Shown: piece after piece, positions 53,125 through 61,704 of the stretch | How positions within the stretch are numbered: position 1 is the stretch's first letter | How the letters are laid out: each line of letters starts with the position of its first letter | Assembly: GCA_036274495.1 (NCBI GenBank) | Contig: DASUFP010000106.1 | Coordinates: forward strand, 34,776-98,775 | Length of the DNA stretch: 64,000 nt | DNA from: DASUFP01 sp036274495 | GTDB taxonomy: Bacteria; Bacteroidota; Bacteroidia; AKYH767-A; OLB10 | Reading direction: 5' to 3' | Program-made: the position numbers and the translations under genes | Notes under the pieces: model-generated | What the model was told of the DNA's origin: nothing | Databases searched by the model: none | The model's input: only the letters and a program-made list of their open reading frames with translations

Positions 53125-53727
53125 ATGAAAACTTTCAGCGTTTTCGCTTTCCTGATTGTATTGGGAATGACTTCATGCGGGAAATTGTATCTGCGTTTAA
53201 AATACGATGTCAGAAATTTCAAGCCCAGGAATACGTCCGAACTTAAATCATATTTGGCAGATAAGGGTATTGCTTACGACCAGTTTTTACGTATTTCTGA
53301 AACAGCTTTCAACGAGCAATCACACATGGCATTTAAGCCGGGTTGGAAGGAGGGACTGCGCCCTATTCAGATGCGGGCGTTTGACAGTACCGGTATAATG
53401 ATTATGCAGTGGGCTGTTTGTGAAGGCTTTTTTGAAATGCTGGGTACACTGGATACGTTTCCCCCTCGCAACACAGGAGTATTGGTTCCGCATGATCTAA
53501 CAGCAGACCTGCAGCAATACAACGATAATTCAGGAAAAACACCCGATCCGAATCAATTTAAACCATTTGACTTGTGTCTGGTAGTATACTGGAGCCGGGC
53601 CTTTGGTGAAATGGGATTGCGCAGTATCAGACCTGTAAATGCATTTATAAACCGGTTTCGTGATAAGCGGATAGTGTTACTGATGGTTTCGCTCGATCCC
53701 CAAAAAGATTGGAAAGTGAAACGCTGA
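53125..53727 (+). CDS. Unknown lipoprotein, possible degenerate thioredoxin-like fold
   Basis: 200 residues. Lipoprotein signal with lipobox MTSC (Cys18). The C-terminal 60 residues (CLVVYWSRAFGEMGL, FRDKRIVLLMVSLDPQKDW) have the strand-turn-helix-strand pattern of TlpA-like thioredoxins, but the CXXC is absent (FGEMG occupies its place). The middle (about 20-120) is unrecognised. If the fold is right it would be a non-redox, binding or structural version. It sits between the two paralogous genes and is co-transcribed with them (5 and 16 nt gaps). Low confidence in the fold, good confidence in the gene. Confidence 0.75.
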   Translation: MKTFSVFAFLIVLGMTSCGKLYLRLKYDVRNFKPRNTSELKSYLADKGIAYDQFLRISETAFNEQSHMAFKPGWKEGLRPIQMRAFDSTGIMIMQWAVCEGFFEMLGTLDTFPPRNTGVLVPHDLTADLQQYNDNSGKTPDPNQFKPFDLCLVVYWSRAFGEMGLRSIRPVNAFINRFRDKRIVLLMVSLDPQKDWKVKR

Positions 53728-53743
53728 TTTTTAAACTCAAACC

Positions 53744-54196
53744 ATGAAATACAGCATTCTTTTATTAGTTCTTCTGAGCTGGATCGGTACTGCTCACAGC
53801 AGCGGATCAACGTCAGCAATTGGCTCCTACAGACCTAAGGTAATCATCAGAGTTACTTTAGGAAGCCCGCCTCCTTCCTGCAATCGCTTTGGAGTGTGTC
53901 ACATTGATGTTTTACCCGGTTGGATGAGGGCTTTACCCGGCGAAGCAGTTGGGTCGTGTGAGGCGGATGATTCCGGTTCAAGACTTACAATAACCATTTC
54001 AGAAAGTACCGGAATCGATGCAACAACTCTGCAACGTTATTTTTCGGATGGAAATTTTGTTACGGAAGCGGATTATTTGCTGTCTGATGAAGTTTGTAAT
54101 GCACTTCAGATTCATACCGGAAGTTTTATTCCGGCAGGAACATGGAAAGCCGCTTCGCGTGATGGAATACTTACTGTTGTTCTAAATGTGAAATAG
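53744..54196 (+). CDS. Exported protein of unknown family, paralogue B
   Basis: I do not recognise this family. 150 residues: signal peptide about 1-20, then a mature domain paralogous to the product at 52670-53119 (RPKV start, CNRFGVC pair with C-x5-C, EADDSGSRLTI, a Cys in DEVCNAL, PAGTW, final strand). It has two additional Cys, one in GSCEADD. No lipobox. Third gene in the cluster, 11 nt before the barrel-like gene. Similarity to paralogue A is weak but runs the whole mature length. Confidence 0.75.
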   Translation: MKYSILLLVLLSWIGTAHSSGSTSAIGSYRPKVIIRVTLGSPPPSCNRFGVCHIDVLPGWMRALPGEAVGSCEADDSGSRLTITISESTGIDATTLQRYFSDGNFVTEADYLLSDEVCNALQIHTGSFIPAGTWKAASRDGILTVVLNVK

Positions 54197-54207
54197 GTCG
54201 GGGTTGA

Positions 54208-55113
54208 ATGATACGACGTCTTTTCACAATTCTTAAAGTTGTATTATTTATCCCGCTACCTACTGAAGCGATGCATCCTGTCGGGACCGACACAATTCCG
54301 GTTTCAATGAGAATAATGGCGGGGGCCAGCGGGTCAGTAACGGAAGCTGTAAACTGGAACGGGTCAGCATATGGATCAACAGCATTTCAGGGATATGCCG
54401 ATATGATCAGGCAGGGCAAACAGACAAAATGGAATATTCAACAGACTGTTCACCTTGAACTGGGTTTCACGCGGTACCGCGATTCGCTGTGGCAAAAACA
54501 TGCAGATCAGTTCCGGTTTCAGCTCCTTTGGAACCGCTCCGGAAGCAGTGGCCGGCACTCATGGAATGTGAGTGGCCGGACACAGTTGCTGAACAGCTAT
54601 CACTATTATTTTGACTACACTATTGCTGCAACTCAAAAAAAATGGACCGGCACGTTCCTCAATCCGGCTGAGTTGGAAACAGGATATGGATTTTGTTTCC
54701 CGGTTAAAAATTGCGGGACCATAAACCTTGCGATTGCTACCATAAGGTTAAGACATGTTCCCGTTTTGGAAGAAGCCATCTCCGACAACGGCGCATTTAA
54801 AACACGACGGGGAAAAATTTCCCTCGATTATGGCTGTGGCGTTCAGTTATTGTTTTTGAGAACGGTGGGTGATCATATCGACTGGTATTTTACGGGCAGG
54901 ATGTTTTTAAATGGAGCCGGTACCGATAATTTCAATTCAGATCTCCTCAATCGGATCACCGTTAAAATATGGAAGTTTTTCCAGATACGTCTGGAGTCAA
55001 GGGCTGTTTATGAACCGGTATTCTCACACAAAATGCAATTCCGTAATGAGCTTTTAGCCGGGGTGTTTATAGATTTTAAAGAACAGGCTAATACTATCGG
55101 GCGTTCCCCTTAG
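54208..55113 (+). CDS. Unknown predicted outer-membrane or periplasmic beta protein
   Basis: 301 residues with an N-terminal signal (about 1-22, ending PTEA). The rest has alternating amphipathic strands with aromatic residues (QFRFQLLW, SYHYYFDYTIA, HIDWYFTGRMF, IKIRLESRAVYEPVF-like pattern), Asn/Gly loops and length fitting a 10-12-strand barrel. It resembles the Bacteroidota DUF3078-type barrels in the NWNGSAYGS / WQKHADQF layout, though I am not sure of that family. Last of four genes; the pheT promoter follows. It could anchor or export the two paralogues. Confidence 0.65.
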   Translation: MIRRLFTILKVVLFIPLPTEAMHPVGTDTIPVSMRIMAGASGSVTEAVNWNGSAYGSTAFQGYADMIRQGKQTKWNIQQTVHLELGFTRYRDSLWQKHADQFRFQLLWNRSGSSGRHSWNVSGRTQLLNSYHYYFDYTIAATQKKWTGTFLNPAELETGYGFCFPVKNCGTINLAIATIRLRHVPVLEEAISDNGAFKTRRGKISLDYGCGVQLLFLRTVGDHIDWYFTGRMFLNGAGTDNFNSDLLNRITVKIWKFFQIRLESRAVYEPVFSHKMQFRNELLAGVFIDFKEQANTIGRSP

Positions 55114-55156
55114 ATTTACCTCTGGAATGGTATAGGATTGATGACCTCAAAATTCC

Positions 55157-55164
55157 TACCTTTG
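55157..55164 (+). promoter_or_regulatory. Promoter -7 box for pheT
   Basis: TACCTTTG, exact match to TAnnTTTG, ends 19 nt before the ATG at 55183 (leader about 12 nt). A TTG lies 16 nt upstream, just short of usual spacing. It also shows that a longer pheT frame starting near 55138 is wrong. Confidence 0.55.
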
Positions 55165-55182
55165 CCCCTTCACGTACCCCTT

Positions 55183-57621
55183 ATGAATATTTCGTATAAC
55201 TGGCTTTGCCAATACATTAACCCGGGTCTGAAAGCCCATGAAACCGCCGAATTGTTAACCTCCTGCGGACTGGAAGTAGAAGGCATTGAAAAATTTGAAA
55301 CCGTTAAAGGCGGCTTAAAAGGTTTGGTGGTTGGAGAGGTGATTGAAACAATCAGCCATCCCAATGCCGACCGGCTTACCGTTTGCAAAGTAAATACCGG
55401 AAGCAGCGAATTGGCTCAGATTGTATGTGGTGCCCCAAATGTTGCTGCAGGACTAAAGGTAATTGTTGCACTTCCCGGAACTACCATTTTTCCGCTTTCA
55501 GGTGATCCGTTCGAAATAAAAAAATCAAAAATTCGTGGTGAGGCGTCCGAAGGAATGATTTGTGCTGAAGATGAAATAGGACTTGGCGAAAGTCATGCAG
55601 GAATTCTTATTCTTGATAAGGATGCGGTGCCGGGTGCTTCAGTAGCTGAGTACTTTAATATAGAAACAGATAGCATTTTTAGCATCGGCCTTACTCCAAA
55701 CAGGTCTGACGCTGCCTCTCATATAGGTGTAGCCCGCGACCTTGCTGCAGTAATAAATACCCGGATCCCCAATACCGATGTTAAGGTAATCTGGCCTGAG
55801 GAAAAAACTCCGGCAATTCCTGATCAGAACCCTGAAATTGCTGTTGAAGTAAAGGATGATGACTGTATTCGCTACAGCGGGGTGCATATCAGTGGCATCA
55901 AGGTAAATCCTTCACCTGCCTGGTTGTGTAACCGGTTACGCTCGGTAGGACTGAAACCGATTAATACTGTTGTGGATATAACCAACTTTGTGTTGTATGA
56001 GATGGGGCAGCCGCTGCATGCGTTTGATGCCGGTAAAATTGCCGGAAGAAAAGTAATTGTACAGAAGCTTCCTGCTAAAACCAAATTCAGAACACTCGAC
56101 AACGAAGAGCGGATCCTTAGCGGAAACGAATTAATGATTTGTGATTCGGAAGGAGGCATGTGTATGGCCGGCATTTTTGGCGGAATACATTCAGGAGTTA
56201 CCGAAGAAACCACCGAAATATTTCTGGAGAGTGCAACGTTCGATCCTGTCTCTATTCGTAAATCATCCAGGTTACACGGTCTGAAAACAGATGCCTCTTT
56301 TCGCTTTGAGCGAGGAAGCGATCCGAACATTACAGTAAAGGCACTGCTTCGTGCAGCGACCCTCATTACAGAAATTTCAGGAGGTACAATTACTTCGAGG
56401 CTGGTTGACATATACCCCAAGCCGGTAGGTGATACGGAATTAACTTTTTCTCCGGTTTCTTTTGCCCGACTCACGGGTGTTACCTTGGAAACTGGAGAAC
56501 TGCAAAAGATTTTACAGTCGCTCGACATAAGGAGTGAATTATCGGGTGACGGACAACTGCAACTTTATGTGCCTCCATACAGGGTTGATGTGAAGCGTCC
56601 TGCCGATGTTTCGGAGGAAATATTGCGCATTTACGGATACAACAGGATTCCCTTAAATGAAAAAATCAATGCGCCGTTACCGCCGGCACCGCTGGTTCCA
56701 ATGGAGAAGGTAAGAAACAAAATTGCTGCATTGTTGGTGGCCAGAGGATTCACCGAAGTCATGTGTAATTCGCTCACCCGATCAACTCTTCTTGAATTGT
56801 ATGATCAGCCTCCTGTTGCAGTGCGCATTAAAAATCCGCTGAGCAGTGAATTGGATATTATGCGGCCGCATATGTTATTCCCGTTACTTGATATGGCATC
56901 GTACAATACAAACCGTAAATCAAATAACATTCGCGGTTTCGAATTTGGCAAGGTGTATGGTGCCACTGCTGAAGGATATACCGAATCGAATAAACTTGCT
57001 TTAATACTTACCGGTACCCGGCAGCCAGAACACTGGAAGGTAAAAGACGAACCCTGGAATGTCTATTTTCTGAAGTCCCTGCTGGAAAATATTCTGGATG
57101 TGGCAGGCACGGATCGTTCACGATGGAAATGGGATACTATGGCCGTTGATTCGTTTATCAACCAGCAGGTAGCTTTGCGGGTAAAGAAAAGGGTGCTTGG
57201 TGTAGCCGGAGCTGTAAATAAAAAGTTAGCCAGAACATTTGACTTGAAGGGTGATGTTTTTTACGCGGAATTGGATCTTGAAGTATTGGATCAGATACTG
57301 CGCATTGCTCCTCCTGTAATACAAGAGCCTCCCCGGTTTCCTGAGGTACGCCGCGATTTATCTATGGTGCTCGATAAAAATGTTTCTTATGCAGCTATTG
57401 AAGCGCTGGCTTTTGAAACAGAGCGGAAAATGCTGCGGCGTATCAATTTGTTTGATGTTTATGAAGGAGATAAAATTGGGTCAGGAAAAAAATCGTATGC
57501 CCTGAGTTTTTACCTGCGCGACGATGACAAGACGCTTACCGATAAGGATATCGATAAAGTGATGAACCGTTTGATGGAAAGCTTTGAGAAACGACTGCAG
57601 GCAGTGATACGGAAATCCTGA
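55183..57621 (+). CDS. pheT: Phenylalanyl-tRNA synthetase beta subunit
   Basis: An 812-residue beta subunit. It begins MNISYNWLCQYI, the usual start, followed by an EMAP-like tRNA-binding domain (about 40-150), a B3/B4 editing domain (about 210-380), a B5 domain (about 405-475), a class-II-like core and a C-terminal anticodon-binding FDX-ACB domain (PPRFPEVRRDLSMVL onward). It charges tRNA-Phe with PheS; pheS is not adjacent. I reject 15 extra N-terminal residues from an upstream TTG/ATG because these overlap the -7 box and do not match the family. Confidence 0.96.
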   Translation: MNISYNWLCQYINPGLKAHETAELLTSCGLEVEGIEKFETVKGGLKGLVVGEVIETISHPNADRLTVCKVNTGSSELAQIVCGAPNVAAGLKVIVALPGTTIFPLSGDPFEIKKSKIRGEASEGMICAEDEIGLGESHAGILILDKDAVPGASVAEYFNIETDSIFSIGLTPNRSDAASHIGVARDLAAVINTRIPNTDVKVIWPEEKTPAIPDQNPEIAVEVKDDDCIRYSGVHISGIKVNPSPAWLCNRLRSVGLKPINTVVDITNFVLYEMGQPLHAFDAGKIAGRKVIVQKLPAKTKFRTLDNEERILSGNELMICDSEGGMCMAGIFGGIHSGVTEETTEIFLESATFDPVSIRKSSRLHGLKTDASFRFERGSDPNITVKALLRAATLITEISGGTITSRLVDIYPKPVGDTELTFSPVSFARLTGVTLETGELQKILQSLDIRSELSGDGQLQLYVPPYRVDVKRPADVSEEILRIYGYNRIPLNEKINAPLPPAPLVPMEKVRNKIAALLVARGFTEVMCNSLTRSTLLELYDQPPVAVRIKNPLSSELDIMRPHMLFPLLDMASYNTNRKSNNIRGFEFGKVYGATAEGYTESNKLALILTGTRQPEHWKVKDEPWNVYFLKSLLENILDVAGTDRSRWKWDTMAVDSFINQQVALRVKKRVLGVAGAVNKKLARTFDLKGDVFYAELDLEVLDQILRIAPPVIQEPPRFPEVRRDLSMVLDKNVSYAAIEALAFETERKMLRRINLFDVYEGDKIGSGKKSYALSFYLRDDDKTLTDKDIDKVMNRLMESFEKRLQAVIRKS

Positions 57622-57649
57622 ATTTCACAGGAGATACCTGATAGCGGCT

Positions 57650-57826
57650 TTATTTTTTTCTCCGCTTATGGGTCTTTTTACCTAAATCAAAAATGCCCTT
57701 TGCTTTTGTAAATAGCGGCATAATGTCGTCAACCGAAGTTTTTGAAGCAATCAGCTTGCTGAAATAAGCTTTGCGGATTTGTTCGAGTTGTAATTCCTGT
57801 TTCATTTGTTCCGGCAGTACATGCAT
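57650..57826 (-). CDS. Small basic protein of unknown function (58 aa)
   Basis: A short frame on the minus strand between pheT and acnA. The product is 58 residues from ATG 57826, or 51 from ATG 57805, which has GGAAC closer upstream. It is strongly patterned for a real protein: an amphipathic helix (ELQLEQIRKAYFSKLIASK), an acidic-hydrophobic stretch (VDDIMPLFTKAKGIFDLG) and a basic tail KKTHKRRKK. No signal peptide or Cys. It could bind nucleic acid or the ribosome, but that is a guess from charge. It is convergent with pheT (28 nt between stops). I do not recognise a family. Confidence 0.6.
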   Translation of the reverse strand: MHVLPEQMKQELQLEQIRKAYFSKLIASKTSVDDIMPLFTKAKGIFDLGKKTHKRRKK

Positions 57827-58028
57827 GATTAAATAATAGCCGGTATTATTTTAACGTATTAATAAGCCGGTTGTTACATATATGCTGTCACCGGCCTGTA
57901 AAGTATCTGAGTTTCAAAGACCTCCGGGTATTCTTATTCACAGTCCGATTTCGTATCTTGCAATCCCTTAAACAGGAGCAACGTTCTAATTTAAATATTT
58001 GATAATCAACATATTAAAAAATTAAAAA

Positions 58029-60296
58029 ATGGCATTTGATATTGACATGATTGGGAAAGTGTACGCCGGACTTCCCGCTCGCATTGAGGCAGCACGTAAA
58101 GTGCTCAACCGTCCGTTAACCCTCACCGAAAAAGTGTTGTATGCGCATTTGACGCAGGGCAATGCTACTACGACATTCGACCGTGGTAAATCATATGTCG
58201 ATTTCAATCCCGATCGTGTTGGTATGCAGGATGCCACGGCACAAATGGCTCTTTTGCAGTTTATGCAGGCCGGCCGTTCACGTGTGGCTGTTCCATCAAC
58301 AGTTCATTGCGACCATCTGATTCAGGCCAAAGTTGGCGCAGCAGATGATTTGCAGACAGCAAAGGACAGCAATAAAGAAGTGTATGATTTTTTAGCATCT
58401 GTTTCTAATAAATACGGAATCGGTTTTTGGAAACCGGGTGCCGGAATTATTCATCAGGTAATTCTGGAGCAATATGCTTTTCCTGGAGGAATGATGATTG
58501 GTACCGATTCACACACTGTAAATGCAGGAGGTTTAGGAATGATTGCAATTGGTGTTGGTGGAGCCGATGCATGTGATGTAATGGCGGGATTACCCTGGGA
58601 ACTCAAGTTTCCAAAACTAATTGGCGTAAAGCTTACCGGAAAATTAAGCGGATGGACCTCTTCTAAAGATGTAATTTTAAAAGTTGCAGGCATACTCACT
58701 GTAAAAGGCGGTACAGGGGCCATTCTTGAATATTTTGGTGAGGGTGCACAATCGTTATCCTGTACCGGCAAGGGAACCATTTGTAACATGGGAGCCGAAA
58801 TAGGTGCAACCACCTCTGTTTTTGGTTACGATAAAAAAATGGCGGAGTATCTGCGCGCTACTTCACGGGCCGACGTAGCTGAAATGGCCGATGGTGTTGC
58901 CGCACATCTTACCGGCGATCCCGAAGTGTACGCCGATCCTTCAAAATATTTCGATCAGGTAATTGAAATTAATCTGAGTGAACTGGAGCCCCATGTAAAC
59001 GGACCTTTCACACCCGATCTGGCTTGGCCGATTTCCAAATTCGCCGCTGCTGTTAAAGAGAATAACTGGCCCGCTAAACTCGACGTTGGTTTGATAGGTT
59101 CTTGCACTAACTCCTCCTACGAAGATATTACCCGCGCTGCTTCAGTCGCCGGTCAGGCAGTAACCAAAGGACTTGTTGCAAAATCAGAATATACCATCAC
59201 CCCGGGTTCTGAACAGGTTCGGTACACTGTTGATCGCGATGGTTATCTCAAAGTGTTTGAAAAAATGGGTGGTGTGGTCCTCGCGAACGCCTGTGGTCCG
59301 TGTATCGGACAATGGGCGCGCCATGGTGCCGACAAACAGGAGAAAAACTCTATCATCACTTCATTCAACAGAAATTTTGCCAAACGTAATGATGGCAACC
59401 CAAACACGCATGCATTTGTTGCCTCTCCGGAAATTGTAACGGCATTTGCTATTGCAGGCGATCTTACGTTTAATCCTCTTACCGACACCCTCACAAATGA
59501 CAAGGGTGAAAAGGTTAAGCTTGAGGAGCCATTGGGTATTGAATTACCGATAAAAGGATTTGATGTAGACGATGCCGGTTTTCAGCCGCCTGCCGAAGAC
59601 GGAAGTAATGTAGAGGTGCTGGTGAGTCCAACTTCCAACAGGTTGCAACTGCTTGATTCATTTAAACCATGGGAAGGAACAGATTTACATGGATTGAAAT
59701 TGCTGATTAAAGCAAAAGGTAAGTGTACTACCGACCATATTTCTATGGCCGGACCCTGGCTTAAGTTCCGTGGCCATCTTGATAATATCTCCAACAACAT
59801 GCTTATAGGTGCCGTTAATGCGTTTAATGATAAAACGGATGCTGTTAAAAACCAGCTTACCGGTGAGTACGGTTCGGTGCCTGCTGTACAACGTGCATAC
59901 AAAGCCGCAGGCATAGGCAGTATTGTTGTGGGTGATGAGAACTATGGTGAAGGTTCATCACGTGAACATGCGGCAATGGAGCCCCGTTTCCTCGGCGTAC
60001 GTGCCGTATTGGTTAAATCGTTCGCACGTATTCATGAAACAAATCTTAAGAAGCAGGGCATGTTAGCATTGACCTTCGCTGATAAAAATGATTACGATAA
60101 AATCCGGGAAGATGATACGTTTGATATTAACGGATTAATGACATTCGCCCCTGATACCCCACTGACTTTGGTGCTTCATCACAGTGACGGGACAAGTGAA
60201 TCAATAAAGGTGAATCATACTTATAACAAACACCAGATTGAGTGGTTCAAAGCAGGTTCGGCACTGAACCTGATCAAAATGTCGCTTACCGCCTGA
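58029..60296 (+). CDS. acn: Aconitate hydratase, mitochondrial type
   Basis: A 755-residue 4Fe-4S enzyme converting citrate to isocitrate. Iron-sulfur ligands Cys359 (GSCTNSS), Cys422 and Cys425 (ACGPC) have the same 63 and 3 residue spacing as mitochondrial aconitase. TDSHTVNAGGLGM, and GEGSSREHAA near residue 640 are active-site segments. Length and motifs place it with the mitochondrial rather than the AcnB type. Monocistronic: a terminator follows 8 nt after the stop. The upstream 200 nt hold no exact -7 box. Confidence 0.96.
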   Translation: MAFDIDMIGKVYAGLPARIEAARKVLNRPLTLTEKVLYAHLTQGNATTTFDRGKSYVDFNPDRVGMQDATAQMALLQFMQAGRSRVAVPSTVHCDHLIQAKVGAADDLQTAKDSNKEVYDFLASVSNKYGIGFWKPGAGIIHQVILEQYAFPGGMMIGTDSHTVNAGGLGMIAIGVGGADACDVMAGLPWELKFPKLIGVKLTGKLSGWTSSKDVILKVAGILTVKGGTGAILEYFGEGAQSLSCTGKGTICNMGAEIGATTSVFGYDKKMAEYLRATSRADVAEMADGVAAHLTGDPEVYADPSKYFDQVIEINLSELEPHVNGPFTPDLAWPISKFAAAVKENNWPAKLDVGLIGSCTNSSYEDITRAASVAGQAVTKGLVAKSEYTITPGSEQVRYTVDRDGYLKVFEKMGGVVLANACGPCIGQWARHGADKQEKNSIITSFNRNFAKRNDGNPNTHAFVASPEIVTAFAIAGDLTFNPLTDTLTNDKGEKVKLEEPLGIELPIKGFDVDDAGFQPPAEDGSNVEVLVSPTSNRLQLLDSFKPWEGTDLHGLKLLIKAKGKCTTDHISMAGPWLKFRGHLDNISNNMLIGAVNAFNDKTDAVKNQLTGEYGSVPAVQRAYKAAGIGSIVVGDENYGEGSSREHAAMEPRFLGVRAVLVKSFARIHETNLKKQGMLALTFADKNDYDKIREDDTFDINGLMTFAPDTPLTLVLHHSDGTSESIKVNHTYNKHQIEWFKAGSALNLIKMSLTA

Positions 60297-60304
60297 TAGC
60301 CTGT

Positions 60305-60336
60305 AAAAGCCCGGAATAACCTTCCGGGCTTTTTTT
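60305..60336 (+). terminator. Rho-independent terminator after aconitase
   Basis: AGCCCGGAA and TTCCGGGCT pair around TAACC, extended by AAA/TTT pairs, and are followed by a six-T run. Perfect 9-bp GC-rich stem. Confidence 0.95.
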
Positions 60337-60390
60337 ATCTCATTTTTCAACCTGAGGCCGATTGTCTGTTTTAATTTTTAATTTCACAGA

Positions 60391-61692
60391 GTGATTGAAA
60401 AAGGCAATAAGAAGATAATTCATGCCTGGACCATGTACGACTGGGCCAATTCGGTCTATTCGCTGACCATTACCACTGCTGTTTTTCCTATCTATTTTTC
60501 AGAAGTAACAAGCACAACCGATTCGGACATTGTACGATTTTTGGGTCGTGATTTTACAAATACGGTCCTTTATACCTATGCGTTATCGGGCGCATTTCTT
60601 TTGATTGCACTCCTGTCGCCGCTGCTTTCGGCAATAGCCGATTCGAGCGGAAGTAAAAAGGGCTTTATGAAGTTTTTTTGCTGGCTGGGCGGCATCGCCT
60701 GCTGTTCACTTTTTTTCTTTGATGCCAATACTTTGGGTATCGGTGTAGCCGGATTTATGTTGGCCTCTATCGGATATTCGGGAAGTATTGTGTTTTACAA
60801 TTCCTACCTGCCCGAAATAGCCGAACCCGAAGACCAGGACAGAGTGAGTGCCAGAGGTTTTGCAATGGGATACATCGGAAGTTCGCTGCTGCTCATTTTT
60901 AATCTGATTATGATAATGAAGCCGGAGTGGTTTGGCATTTCAAACCCCACACTACCGGCACGTATTTCCTTTTTGCTGGTAGGGGTCTGGTGGGTTGGCT
61001 TTGCCGCGTATACGTTTAAATACCTCCCATCCAATGTGTACAACAAACAGCGACAGGGCGATTACCTTACAAGGGGTTACAAAGAATTACGCATGGTTTG
61101 GAAGCAGCTCCGCGGCCACAGTTATCTGACCCGGTTCCTGCTCTCCTTCTTCTTTTATAACATGGGTGTTCAAACGGTAATGTATGTAGCAACTCTTTTT
61201 GGTGAAAAGGAACTTCACATGGAAACCGGACAGCTTATTGTAACTGTTTTAATTATACAATTTGTCGCTATTGCAGGTGCTTATTTATTTTCATGGGCGT
61301 CTTCAAAATTGGGTAACATTCAGGCGCTTGCTATTGCAATTGTTATATGGATAGGCATTTGTGTTGGGGCGTATTATACCAGAGATGTAAATTCGTTTTA
61401 TGTTTTGGCTTTTATTGTGGGGATGGTGATGGGTGGAATTCAATCCCTGAGCCGTTCCACGTATTCAAAATTGCTGCCCCCTTCGGAGGACCACGCCTCC
61501 TATTTTTCCTTTTACGATGTGTGCGATAAAGTAGGACTGGTGCTGGGCTCAGCCTCTTATGGATTAATTGAAGAACTAACGGGGAGCATGCGCAACTCCA
61601 TTATTTCACTCATCGCTTTTTTCATAATGGGAATGATTTTTTTATTTTTTATCCTCTTTAACAACAGAAAACCAGCAGGCACTTTATCTTAG
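60391..61692 (+). CDS. UMF1-family MFS transporter, GTG start
   Basis: A 433-residue major facilitator with 12 hydrophobic segments and the UMF1 (Atg22-like) start: IHAWTMYDWANSVYSLTI. LSPLLSAIADSSGSKKGF is the A-like loop and GGIQSLSRSTYSKLLP the second-half signature. The substrate is unknown; related fungal proteins release amino acids from vacuoles. The start must be GTG 60391: TAA at 60379-60381 closes the frame, and the next Met lies inside the signature. It is 12 nt upstream of the LutA-like gene. Confidence 0.85.
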   Translation: MIEKGNKKIIHAWTMYDWANSVYSLTITTAVFPIYFSEVTSTTDSDIVRFLGRDFTNTVLYTYALSGAFLLIALLSPLLSAIADSSGSKKGFMKFFCWLGGIACCSLFFFDANTLGIGVAGFMLASIGYSGSIVFYNSYLPEIAEPEDQDRVSARGFAMGYIGSSLLLIFNLIMIMKPEWFGISNPTLPARISFLLVGVWWVGFAAYTFKYLPSNVYNKQRQGDYLTRGYKELRMVWKQLRGHSYLTRFLLSFFFYNMGVQTVMYVATLFGEKELHMETGQLIVTVLIIQFVAIAGAYLFSWASSKLGNIQALAIAIVIWIGICVGAYYTRDVNSFYVLAFIVGMVMGGIQSLSRSTYSKLLPPSEDHASYFSFYDVCDKVGLVLGSASYGLIEELTGSMRNSIISLIAFFIMGMIFLFFILFNNRKPAGTLS

Positions 61693-61704
61693 CGCCGGAA
61701 TTCC

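Noticed and set aside
55138..55182. Longer pheT N-terminus
   Set aside because: The extra 15 residues do not match the family and contain the promoter -7 box.
55872..56528. 218-residue frame on the minus strand inside pheT
   Set aside because: Entirely within the clearly conserved pheT frame; composition is that of an antisense shadow.
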